From assembly GCF_009192735.1 (NCBI RefSeq), contig NZ_VTFU01000005.1:124001-188000 (forward strand): a stretch of 64,000 nt of DNA, written 5' to 3'. Below are positions 16,892 to 25,800 of this stretch, piece by piece. Numbering within the stretch: position 1 is the stretch's first letter; every line of letters starts with the position of its first letter. This DNA is from Arthrobacter gandavensis. GTDB lineage: Bacteria > Actinomycetota > Actinomycetes > Actinomycetales > Micrococcaceae. Under the pieces are notes generated by a model. The model saw only the letters and a program-made list of their open reading frames with translations, was not told the origin of the DNA and ran no database searches. Made by a program: the position numbers and the translations under genes.

Positions 16892-17647
16892 TTACTGCGC
16901 GGCCGGGGAGGAAGCTGACGGAGAGGAAGCTGCAGACGCGGCGTAGCTGGGCTCGCGCTTCTTGATTGCCTTGATGACGACGGCGGTCACCGGCACAAAG
17001 AGGAACTCGATGAGTGTCTTGTACACGAAGCCGAAGATGACGTAGTTGATGAAGGCACCGGCATCGGTAATGCCAATAATGGGTGCGGCAATGGCACAGA
17101 AGATCAGCGTGTCGGCGAATTCTCCGACACCGGTGGAGGCCATGAGCCGGCCAACGAGGGCGCGTTCACGGAACCGCTCCTTCATCTTCACCAGCACCCA
17201 GGAGTTCAGGGTTTGCCCGGCCAGGAAACCCAGCAGGCTGGCTGCGACGATCTGCCATACCGGACCCAGCGCCAGTTCAAAGGCCGCCTGCTTGGCCTGC
17301 CCGTAGTCGTCGTCGAACCCCGGCAGCGCAATGATGACGGCAAAGCTGAGGGCAGCCACCGCAGACACCGCAAATCCGGTGAAGATCGCCCGGCGGGCGG
17401 CCTTGAAGCCGTAAACCTCACTGATGACGTCGCCCAGGATGTACGCCAGGGGGAAGAGGAAAAAACCGCCGTCAGTCACGATGCTGAAATCACCGAAGAT
17501 CGGCCCCAGCACAACGCCCTTGGTGGCGCCGATGTTGGAAATGACGATCACCACGCACATCACCGTCAGGATGATGTCGTAGTGCGAGCCGCCCCGGGAT
17601 GCAAAAGCCGGAGCTGGCGTCGGATCGACGCCGGTGGAGGTGCGCAT
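16892..17647 (-). CDS. yhhQ: Queuosine precursor transporter (YhhQ/DUF165 family)
   Basis: The 251-aa membrane protein has about six hydrophobic segments. Family motifs are VIVISNIGATKGV near the N-terminus, GGFFLFPLAYILGDVISEVY with the conserved acidic GDVxSEVYG, and GFLAGQTLNSWVLVKMKERF. YhhQ proteins import preQ0/preQ1-type precursors. ATG 17647 was chosen because the family starts shortly before the first helix; an upstream extension to 17821 has no homology features. With tgt 500 bp away it forms a salvage pair. No preQ1 riboswitch was recognised in the 17648-17821 leader. Confidence 0.9.
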   Translation of the reverse strand: MRTSTGVDPTPAPAFASRGGSHYDIILTVMCVVIVISNIGATKGVVLGPIFGDFSIVTDGGFFLFPLAYILGDVISEVYGFKAARRAIFTGFAVSAVAALSFAVIIALPGFDDDYGQAKQAAFELALGPVWQIVAASLLGFLAGQTLNSWVLVKMKERFRERALVGRLMASTGVGEFADTLIFCAIAAPIIGITDAGAFINYVIFGFVYKTLIEFLFVPVTAVVIKAIKKREPSYAASAASSPSASSPAAQ

Positions 17648-17821
17648 GGAAATTCCGTTTCGTAGTGGTTCGCCGAAGGTGTCCGGCTGTATTAGCACTG
17701 TGCCCGCTGCACCGGGCGGCCGATGAAGGGCCGTCGTCAATTCTGCCACGTTCCGTGCGGCAGCAAACGATGCAGGGCTTGCAGGGAGTGGGGTACCGGC
17801 ACTCCGGACGCGGTGCAGCAC

Positions 17822-17841
17822 TTTTTGAACGCGTTCAAAAA
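17822..17841. promoter_or_regulatory. Perfect 20-bp palindrome, candidate TetR operator
   Basis: TTTTTGAACG and its exact complement CGTTCAAAAA abut without spacer. The site lies in the gap between divergent yhhQ and the TetR gene, 63 nt upstream of the latter's ATG. TetR-family operators typically have this form, and autoregulation is the simplest inference. Confidence 0.75.
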
Positions 17842-17904
17842 TGTGATGTACTGGCGGGCGTGCCCGTCACCGTGCGGAGCTGCAACTGAACACAAGGAGC
17901 GTTA

Positions 17905-18585
17905 ATGGCCGCCACGGTCAAGAGTGAGCAGACCCGGCGGCAGCTGATCGATTCAGCGCTCGAGCTTTTTCAGACCCAGGGATACGCCAAGACGACCATG
18001 CGGAGCGTCGCGGAACATGCGGGCGTTTCGGTGGGCAACGCGTATTACTACTTCCGGTCCAAGGACGAGCTTGTGGCCGAGCTGTACAAGCTCTTGCAGG
18101 ATGAACACCGCAGCCGGACGCTGCCGCTGCTGCGCGAGGGGCACAACTTGGGTGAACACCTGAGGCTGATCCTGCTCGCCCATCTGGACATCATGGGCCC
18201 TTACCACGACTTCGGGGCACATTTTCTGCGGCTGGCGATGCCGCCGTCGCCCGCTCCTGCCCGCCGCGGCCGCCAAACCCCCGCCGAGGCGGGGATCGGC
18301 CGGGCCAAATCGATCGCACTGTTCCGGCAGGCGGTGACGGTGTCCCGGCCCCAGCCGCCGCTTGCCATCCGGGATGACCTGCCCGAGCTGCTGTGGCTGG
18401 TGCACATGGGCGTCACCCTGTTCTGGATCTATGACCGTTCCCCCGGACAACGGCGCTCCCGCCGGCTCGCTGACAGCATCGCCCCGCTCGCCGCAAAGCT
18501 GGTTATCCTCTCCCGCCTACCCGTGGTCCGCAATATCGTGGAAGATGTTGTTCACCTATTCCAGGGGGCCAGACGCGATGACTGA
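17905..18585 (+). CDS. TetR-family transcriptional regulator
   Basis: This 226-aa protein has a TetR N-terminal domain: RRQLIDSALELFQTQGYAKT, then TTMRSVAEHAGVSVGNAYYY followed by FRSKDELV (the helix-turn-helix at residues 31-54). The C-terminal ligand domain is not informative about the ligand; it contains an Arg-rich PAPARRGRQTPAEAG loop. AAGGAG lies 6 nt before the ATG. A perfect 20-bp palindrome is upstream. The last 8 nt overlap the start of the small membrane-protein gene, so the two are translationally coupled. Confidence 0.92.
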   Translation: MAATVKSEQTRRQLIDSALELFQTQGYAKTTMRSVAEHAGVSVGNAYYYFRSKDELVAELYKLLQDEHRSRTLPLLREGHNLGEHLRLILLAHLDIMGPYHDFGAHFLRLAMPPSPAPARRGRQTPAEAGIGRAKSIALFRQAVTVSRPQPPLAIRDDLPELLWLVHMGVTLFWIYDRSPGQRRSRRLADSIAPLAAKLVILSRLPVVRNIVEDVVHLFQGARRDD

Positions 18586-19042
18586 CAAAGCCGACGACGA
18601 CGTCGCACTTCCTCCGCTGGCCGCAACCGACACCGTGCACCCGGAACCGCGGGTGCTTCCGGGACCGCTGGCTGCCGCCCTCGGTTATCTCGTTGCATGC
18701 CTTGTCCTGGCCTCAATTGCGACGGTGGTTGTCGGCTGGGGCACGGCCCGGGATTTCTGGGGATACGTGTGGACCGTCATCGTCGCCGCGTTTTACGCCG
18801 CGGGCCTGGGACTTTTCACCGCACTGCCCGTGGCCGTGATCCTTGGCTGGTCGCTGCGGCGCGTCCTGAACCAGGGCATCCACATACTGGCGTTCTTTGT
18901 GGTGCCGACCTTGGCAGCGTGGCTCATTATTGGCCTCGTTGTTCACTCAGTGGCAGTGCCACTGCTGATGGCTTCGGCCATTGGGGTGTCCATGGCCGCC
19001 GGACGGGCCGTCATCTGGAGATTTGCCCGCGCCTATCCCTAG
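18578..19042 (+). CDS. Small integral membrane protein (154 aa) coupled to the TetR gene
   Basis: The ATG at 18578 lies inside the last codons of the TetR gene (8-nt overlap) after an AGGGGG site. The first 35 residues are hydrophilic, followed by four hydrophobic segments: AALGYLVACLVLASIATVVV, YVWTVIVAAFYAAGLGLFTA, HILAFFVVPTLAAWLIIGLV and VPLLMASAIGVSMAAGR. No transport motif is seen. Coupling with TetR suggests the regulator controls or senses this protein's function. Confidence 0.75.
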   Translation: MTDKADDDVALPPLAATDTVHPEPRVLPGPLAAALGYLVACLVLASIATVVVGWGTARDFWGYVWTVIVAAFYAAGLGLFTALPVAVILGWSLRRVLNQGIHILAFFVVPTLAAWLIIGLVVHSVAVPLLMASAIGVSMAAGRAVIWRFARAYP

Positions 19043-19139
19043 CGGGTGTTCCGGCGCCTTTCCCACTGCGCAAAGCCCGGAGTCATCAGCTCCGGGGCCC
19101 CGGTGGCACCAGCTAACCCTTTAGGTGGAAGATGGTGTC

Positions 19140-19985
19140 ATGTCTGCTAACACACACTCCGCCGGAAACGCTGCCCCGGCTGTCACCCTGACCATTGCCG
19201 GCTCCGAAGCCACCGGTGGCGCCGGCGCCCAGGCCGACCTCAAAACGTTCCAAGAACTGGGAACCTACGGCATTGCGGCCCTTACCTGCATCGTGTCCTT
19301 CGACCCGAAGGACAACTGGAACCACCGGTTCGTCCCCGTTGATGCCCAGGTGATCAGTGATCAGCTCGAGGCAATCCAGACCGCTTATGACCTCAATACC
19401 GTCAAGCTCGGCATGCTGGGCACCCCGGCCACCATCGACACCGTGGCAAAGGCCCTCCAGAGCCAGGAATGGACGAATATCGTCTTGGACCCGGTCCTGA
19501 TCTGCAAGGGCCAGGAACCGGGAGCCGCGTTGGACACCGACCAGGCGCTGAAGGCCCAAATCCTTCCCCTGGCGACCTTCGTCACCCCCAACCACTTCGA
19601 ATCCATGTCCCTGGCCGGAATGGATGCCATTGAAAGCGTTGAGGACCTGAAGGAAGCTGCACGCCGCATCCACGAAAGCTCCGGCGCAGTGGTCCTGGCC
19701 AAGGGTGGGGTGCGCCTCGAAGGCGACGACGCCGTCGACGTTTTCTACGACGGCAAGACCATGGAGGTGCTGCGGGCACCGAAGGTCGGAGATGTTGCCG
19801 TCAGCGGCGCCGGCTGCACGCTTGCGGCGGCGATTACGGCCGAGCTCGCCAAGGGTGCAACGCCACTGGCTGCCGCTAAAACCGCCAAGGCGTTTGTCAC
19901 CGAGGGAATCCGCAACCGGGTCGCTTCCAACGCTCCGTTTGACGCTCTGTGGCAGGGCAACGCGGGCAACGGACCCGCACTCTAG
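19140..19985 (+). CDS. pdxK: Pyridoxal/pyridoxine kinase of the ThiD-like type
   Basis: The 281-aa ribokinase-fold enzyme begins TLTIAGSEATGGAGAQADLK. The signature FDPKDNW, VLDPVLICKGQEPG and SGAGCTLAAA fits the Gram-positive PdxK group, where a Cys in the CKG motif and a lid Cys of GAGCT act on pyridoxal. Classical ThiD proteins instead have a V.DPVMV..SG pattern. A ThiD role (HMP-P kinase) cannot be fully excluded; annotation pipelines often call this group ThiD. ATG 19140 is preceded by AGGTGG at a long spacing. Confidence 0.82.
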   Translation: MSANTHSAGNAAPAVTLTIAGSEATGGAGAQADLKTFQELGTYGIAALTCIVSFDPKDNWNHRFVPVDAQVISDQLEAIQTAYDLNTVKLGMLGTPATIDTVAKALQSQEWTNIVLDPVLICKGQEPGAALDTDQALKAQILPLATFVTPNHFESMSLAGMDAIESVEDLKEAARRIHESSGAVVLAKGGVRLEGDDAVDVFYDGKTMEVLRAPKVGDVAVSGAGCTLAAAITAELAKGATPLAAAKTAKAFVTEGIRNRVASNAPFDALWQGNAGNGPAL

Positions 19986-19998
19986 GTCCCCGCAGCAA

Positions 19999-20028
19999 CC
20001 CTGCCGCCGGTTGAGGCCGGCGGCAGGG
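19999..20028. terminator. Hairpin terminator between pdxK and the pyruvyltransferase gene
   Basis: Two 12-nt arms, CCCTGCCGCCGG and CCGGCGGCAGGG, pair perfectly around a 6-nt loop between convergent genes. Confidence 0.7.
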
Positions 20029-20051
20029 AGCTTAGCGCCGAGCTGGGTCCG

Positions 20052-21551
20052 CTAGCGCCGAAAAAGCTTGGTGTAGACCCGGTGCAGGAAAAGGGCGCTC
20101 TTGACCGTCCGCGATGAGAGCAGCCGCTCGTGCTCCGACTGCAGCTCCCCGTAGCCCCGGCGCTCTTGTTCCATGTAGGAGCGCATCCGGTCCTCTTCGA
20201 CCCGGGCCTGCGCTTCCAGGCCAGACCGGCCGTAGAATTTCCCCTGGCTTTGCTGCGCCGCGGCAAGCCAGGGTCCGGTGGCGGAAAAACGCTGCGTCCC
20301 GGGCAGATCCACAGCGGATCGGGATGCCGGTGATGCCTGCTGGAAGACGGCGGCCACCGCGTCCCACCACGATTGGCTCCACGCGGAGCGGGACGGAAGC
20401 ACTTCCGCCAGATGGCCGGAAATATCGGAACGGCGCTCCCAGGCTTCCGACAGGGCAGGACCGAGCAGGCCCTCCCCCAGCGCGGGAACCGGGAGGACGA
20501 AGTCCGACAGTCCCCAATTTCCCATGGCTCCGCTGATTCGAACTCCGCTGTAGTTGTCCGGGGCAAGGCCCAGGACCGGAACTCCGGCTGACAGCGCGAA
20601 CACCGCGGGGTGGTACCGGGTGGTGAGCACCATGGCGGCGCCTGCGGTAATCCCGGCGACGTCCCGTGCCGGGAGAACCGGGAGCTGCAGGGATCGAGTG
20701 CTCATGGCACCGGCAATCCTGGCGTGCGCGGCCATGTCCCAGCCTTGGTCGGCACCGATCCCCATGTGGGGAACGAAGACCACCGGCAGTCCGGTCTGGC
20801 CGTGCAGGCTGTCCAGCTCCGCTCCAAGCTGGGCGAACAAGTCCTCCCGCCCCTCGGAAAGAGGAGCAACCGTCACGGCTACGTATCCGCTGCCGGGCAG
20901 GTCCTGGACACCGTTTACCGCTGCTGTTCCGGAGGCTGCTGCGGGCTCGGACGACGCCGCGGGTGTCAGGAACGACGCATCGTCCAGCCCTGCGGCAGCC
21001 GGGACACCCATGCTGCGTGCCAGCTGCAGTGATGCCGGCTCCCGCATGGAGCACAGGTCCGCGGCGAGCAGCATTTCGGCCAACACGATGGCGTCCGGAG
21101 CGGTCAGCTGCGGTCCCAGTGTCTGACCGGATATGACCACGGGCTTGCCCAGCGCCCGCGCAATGACCACCGCTGCGGCCCGCTCATACAGCAGCCAGCC
21201 GTACCGCGAGTTCAAATTACCGCCGCCGGCGATCAAAAGGCCGTCGCACTCGGACAGCACCTCGATCAGTGCCCGGGCCGGGTCTTCCGGGGGCAACTCC
21301 GAAGTGCCTGCCAAATGGGCACGGATGTGCCCCAGATAGGACTCGCGTTCTGCCGGTGGCCAGGGAAAGGGCAGCGTGGCGGCTGCCGGGGCATCAAAAA
21401 GCCGCTCCGTCTGGGCCGGATTCCGGGAAAGCAGGAGCACCTGAAAACCGCGGCTGCGCAGTTCATCCGCGGCCGCATGCCCCATGGCTTCGTCACCGGC
21501 GTGGTACACGTCCTGTCCGAGGTCAGCCAGGACCGCAACACGGGAGGTCAC
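20052..21551 (-). CDS. Polysaccharide pyruvyl transferase family protein (CsaB-like)
   Basis: The 499-aa protein has a family opening VAVLADLGQDVYHAGDEAMG (corresponding to the GN.GDEA motif), then GLLIAGGGNLNSRYGWLLYE and GKPVVISGQTLGPQL, matching the GGG..L.D....S...Y and GKP...GQ.IGP signature of PS_pyruv_trans proteins such as CsaB. The second half has HARIAGAMSTRSLQLPV and TTRYHPAVFALSAGVPVLGL, a substrate-histidine region. A C-terminal extension from about 400 is coiled-coil-like and ends in basic FLHRVYTKLFRR. The GTG start overlaps the GT2 stop (GTGA). CsaB adds ketal pyruvate to wall polymers that SLH domains bind, and the next gene upstream encodes an SLH protein. Confidence 0.82.
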   Translation of the reverse strand: MTSRVAVLADLGQDVYHAGDEAMGHAAADELRSRGFQVLLLSRNPAQTERLFDAPAAATLPFPWPPAERESYLGHIRAHLAGTSELPPEDPARALIEVLSECDGLLIAGGGNLNSRYGWLLYERAAAVVIARALGKPVVISGQTLGPQLTAPDAIVLAEMLLAADLCSMREPASLQLARSMGVPAAAGLDDASFLTPAASSEPAAASGTAAVNGVQDLPGSGYVAVTVAPLSEGREDLFAQLGAELDSLHGQTGLPVVFVPHMGIGADQGWDMAAHARIAGAMSTRSLQLPVLPARDVAGITAGAAMVLTTRYHPAVFALSAGVPVLGLAPDNYSGVRISGAMGNWGLSDFVLPVPALGEGLLGPALSEAWERRSDISGHLAEVLPSRSAWSQSWWDAVAAVFQQASPASRSAVDLPGTQRFSATGPWLAAAQQSQGKFYGRSGLEAQARVEEDRMRSYMEQERRGYGELQSEHERLLSSRTVKSALFLHRVYTKLFRR

Positions 21552-22561
21552 GGCCGGGGTTTCCTCAGCAGCGCACTCCGCAGCGCTGCCGCTGCCGTGC
21601 TTCCCCGCCGTAGGAGGCCACTAAAGCTGGTCCGGTGGGTGACCGTGTCCTCAAGGTGATTCAGCGCATCGGTGAGCTGTGCCTGCATTGCGTCCATCCG
21701 CCGCTGGTTTTCCAGCAGCAGCTCCCTCTGGTCGGCCATCAGGCGGCTGACCTCAAGCAGGATTCCCAGACCGCCTTGGGTCAGATCCTTGCGCAGATAC
21801 TCATCCCGGACCCTGCGGTCAAAGCGCCGGTGGTCTTCCGCTTTGTCGAAGATGCTGTTGGCGTCGGTGCCGCTGGCGGCGGGCCGCTGACTCCAGAAAG
21901 CAAGAGGCTCACCGTCCAGGAACCCGATCGGATGGCGCGACAGGACACGGATGTTGAATTCCCAATCACCGCAGACATCCATTTTTTCGTCGTAATAACC
22001 GAGTTCTTCATGCAGGGAGCGGCGGTACAGGAAGGAAATAGGTACGGCACGGTTAACCTGGAGCATCTCGCCGAGGGATATCTGCTGGATATTCGCCCAG
22101 AAAGGTTCGGAACCTGTTTCCCGGATTTCTCCGTCAACAATTTCCTCGTAGCGTATGTTCGTCCGTACGACAACCCCTGCGTCGGAGCAATTTTCCAGAT
22201 GACGGACGGTTCGCTTCAGAAATTCCGGGTGCCAGAGATCATCGTCATCATGAATCGCAATGTACGTGGAGTCACAGCTGCGGATGCCGGAATTGGATGC
22301 TGCCTCCATCCCCCGGCTTGACTCGTGGTTCACCACGGTGACCAGCCCGCGGTCGGCGTTGGGAAGCCTGCCCAGCACCGCTTTGACCTGTTCGGGGTTG
22401 CCCCCGTCATTGACGATAACCACCCGGAATCCGCGGTATGTCTGGGCAAATACATCGGTGAGCGCCCGCTCCAGGAATTGCGGACGGTCCTTGGTCCTGA
22501 CGATGACGGCTACGGACGGTGATGCTGGCGCTGACACTTGGCTCCCGGGGTTTGGCTCCAC
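21548..22561 (-). CDS. Glycosyltransferase family 2 protein
   Basis: The 337-aa product has a GT-A fold: VAVIVRTKDRPQFLERAL, VIVNDGG and AIHDDDDLWHPEFLKR with the DXD-type metal site, then YYDEKMDVCGDWEFNIRVLS. A C-terminal helical region (LMADQRELLLENQRRMDAMQ) looks coiled-coil and ends in a basic tail, suggesting membrane or complex association. GTG 22561 is chosen because GGAGG lies 5 nt before it; a GTG at 22594 is the alternative. It is the first gene of an operon with the pyruvyltransferase, and is divergent from the SLH protease. Confidence 0.87.
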   Translation of the reverse strand: MEPNPGSQVSAPASPSVAVIVRTKDRPQFLERALTDVFAQTYRGFRVVIVNDGGNPEQVKAVLGRLPNADRGLVTVVNHESSRGMEAASNSGIRSCDSTYIAIHDDDDLWHPEFLKRTVRHLENCSDAGVVVRTNIRYEEIVDGEIRETGSEPFWANIQQISLGEMLQVNRAVPISFLYRRSLHEELGYYDEKMDVCGDWEFNIRVLSRHPIGFLDGEPLAFWSQRPAASGTDANSIFDKAEDHRRFDRRVRDEYLRKDLTQGGLGILLEVSRLMADQRELLLENQRRMDAMQAQLTDALNHLEDTVTHRTSFSGLLRRGSTAAAALRSALLRKPRP

Positions 22562-22829
22562 TTCACCCTCCACGATACCGGCACCCGCCAGCACCGCGGA
22601 TATCGGTCAACGGGGAACGGTGCCGGTGAAATGATCCGTCCTTACTGTTGACATCCGTTAATGGAGGAACAAAGGTACAGGTAGCGCCCCGGTTTCTCCT
22701 GACCATAAATCGTGGAACTACCCCAGCTTCGCCATTACTCAATACCTCATTGCCAAGTCTCGGTCGGTGGGATTCGGAATCAAAAATTCCGACCCCAGGC
22801 TCCGGCAGCCTCTTTTATGAAGGAGAAGT

Positions 22830-25800
22830 ATGAATAATCCAAACCACCGGAGATCGGGAAAGGCCACGCTGGCGGCACTGGCCGGCCTGGCCTTGGTCTC
22901 CAGCATGTGGACCCCGGCTTCGGCCGTGGAGGGGAACACGCAGGGCGATCCGACGGCACAGGGCCTCGCCCGCGTGACGCCGGAGCTCAAGGTCTCTGCG
23001 GATTTGTCCACCAAGCAGGGGCCAGTCTCAGTATTCGTTCAGTTCACCGGCAAAGGCGCCTTTGAGCAGACCCAGCCGCAGGAAGTCCTCGACGGACTTG
23101 CGGCGCCCATTAATAAGGTCGCCGAGGTGCAGCAGATCCGCGCATCGATCGAGTCGCAGGCTGAGGAGGTTGCCGCACAGGCTTCCTCCAGCATCATTTA
23201 CACCACCACCAATACGATCCCCGGTGTTGCCATCAACGGTGATGCGGAAGCCATCAGGGCATTGGCATCCCGCGGCGACGTCGCAAAGATCACCGGCATT
23301 GTCCCCAAGACGCATGAGAACAAGGGCGGCGATATTGACGTCCGGGCCCTGGATTCATGGGTTCAGCGGGACCAGACCGGTGAAGGCGTCACCATTGCCG
23401 TCTTGGACACAGGTCTCGATTACACCCACTCCGACTTCGGCGGCCCGGGCACCTTGGACGCCTATAAGCAGGCGCAGGCTTCCGATGAGATGCCGACCCC
23501 GGAATCAGGCCTCTACGATCCGGAGAAGTTTGCCGGCGGCTGGGACTTGGTGGGCGACGACTACAACGCCGACCCCTCCGACCCGGAACTGTACAGCCCC
23601 ATCCCGAAGCCCGACGCCAACCCGCTGGACTGCCAGAGCCATGGCTCGCATGTGGCCGGCACCGCAGCAGGCTACGGCACCAATGCCGACGGCAGCACCT
23701 TCACAGGTGATTATTCAGAGCTCACCGCTGAAACCGTCAACGCGATGGGCATCGGCCCGGGGACTGCCCCCAAAGCCAAGATCGTCGCCGTCCGCGTTTT
23801 CGGCTGCGACGGCTCCTCCGAGGTGGTCGGCCAGGCACTGGACTTCGTCCTGGACCCCAACCGCGACGGTGATTTCAGCGACCGCGCCCAGGTAGTCAAC
23901 ATGTCCCTGGGCTCGACCTTCCCCGCGTATGACGATCCTGAAAACGACATCGTCAACGCGCTGACCGCCCAGGGCATCCTGTCGGTGGTTTCGTCCGGAA
24001 ACTCAGGCGACATCTACGACATCGGCGGTTCGCCGGGCAGCGCTGAAACAGCACTGACCGTAGCCAACAGTGTCGGCTCGCAGACAACCCTCGACGCCGC
24101 CAAGGTCCTGGCCCCCGCGGCAGGATCCGCATCCGGCCAGTACACGGCGAGCTTCAACTACGCCGCTGCCCCGGGGGATGCCCTCACCGGCACCGTTGTC
24201 ATGGGCCCGGACGGCGACAACTCCGACGGATGTGCTCCCCTGGATGCCGGCGACAACGCCGGCAAGTGGGTGTGGCTTTCCTGGGACGACGACTCCAACA
24301 CCCGCGAATGCGGCTCCAAGGTCCGCTGGGACCACGCCGAGAAGGCAGGCTACGCCGGCGTCGTCGTCGATTCCACCCTCAACGGCTTTGATGCCGGAGT
24401 GGGCGGCAACGCGCTGATTCCGGGAATCCAGCTGACCGCGGATTCCTCCGAGGAGCTGCGCCCCGCTGCCGAGGCGGGAACGCTTGAACTCGAGCTGTCC
24501 CCCGCACTCGTGGGCACAGTAACCGGCCAGTCCGGCGCACTCGACACCCTGAACCCCAGCTCTTCTCGCGGCGTCCACGGCTCCAACGGCGTCATCAAGC
24601 CTGATGTCGCTGCTCCGGGTACGCAGATCAAGTCCGCACAGGTGGGCACCGGAACCGGCGCCTCCATCAAGAGCGGAACATCGATGGCGGCTCCGAACGT
24701 TGCCGGCATCGCGGCCCTGGTGATCGCAGCGACCGACTACAACCCCTACGAGGTCAAGTCGGTCATCATGAACACGGCCACCCACGATCTCCTGACCGCT
24801 GACGGCATCGCCTACGCCCCGAACCGCGTTGGTTCCGGACGCGTCGACGCGCTCGACGCACTGGAGACCAAGGTCCTGGCCTACGATTCCGAGAACCCGC
24901 GTCTCACTTCGGTGAACTTCGGTGTCTTGGAACTCGGCGCCAAGCCGATCAAGCTCACCCGCTCGATCACCGTGGAAAACAAGGGAGACTCCCCGCAGAC
25001 GTTCACGGCTGAGTACCTGGCCGCCACGAAGGTTCCGGGCGTAGTCATCAGCACGAGCACTGATCCCGTGTCCGTTCCCGCCAACGGCAAGGCCACGGTC
25101 CCCGTCACCCTGAGCATCGCGGATCCCACGGCGCTGGCCAAGACGATCGACCCGGCCGCCGAAAAGACCCAGGGCGGCAACGCTCGCCAGTTCATCGCCG
25201 AAGCCTCCGGGCGGCTGCAGCTGACGAGTGAAACCACCCAGACGCTTCGGGTACCGGTGTACTCCGCGCCCAAGCCGACCTCCAATATGAAGGCCAGCTC
25301 CAAGATCACGTTCGCCGATGATTCAGCGCTCTCCGCGCTGACTACCTTCAGCGGGCGCGGCCTGGACCAGGGCAAGGACAGCGAAGCCTACCTTTCGCTG
25401 GTAACCCCGCTGGTCCTGGGTGCCGAGAGCGAGCGCAAGAGCAATCTGGCACTCGAGTCCCTGTACTCCCTGGATCTGCGCACCGTCGGTGCTGCCTCCA
25501 ATGTTCCGGCGCTCGTTGCCGCCAAGGGTGATCTGAAAGACGCCACCCTGAACATCGGGCTGAGCACCTGGGAGAACTGGCCTTCGCTGAACAGCAACAG
25601 CGACGTGATCGTTGAACTCGACACCAACAGCGACGGGGCAACCGACTTTGCGGCCCTCACAAGTTCGGCCTCGGGCCTGGACCAGCTGGTCTTCTCGCTT
25701 TACCCGGTAACGGGTGGAACGCTGGGCAAGTCGCTGGGCGTTTTCCCGGTCAACGGCACACTCGGAGACAGGGATACCAATAACTTCGACACCAACGTGC

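Noticed and set aside
17648-17821. Possible preQ1 riboswitch before yhhQ
   Set aside because: I looked for the short aptamer stem-loop with an A-rich tail on the minus strand and did not find it.
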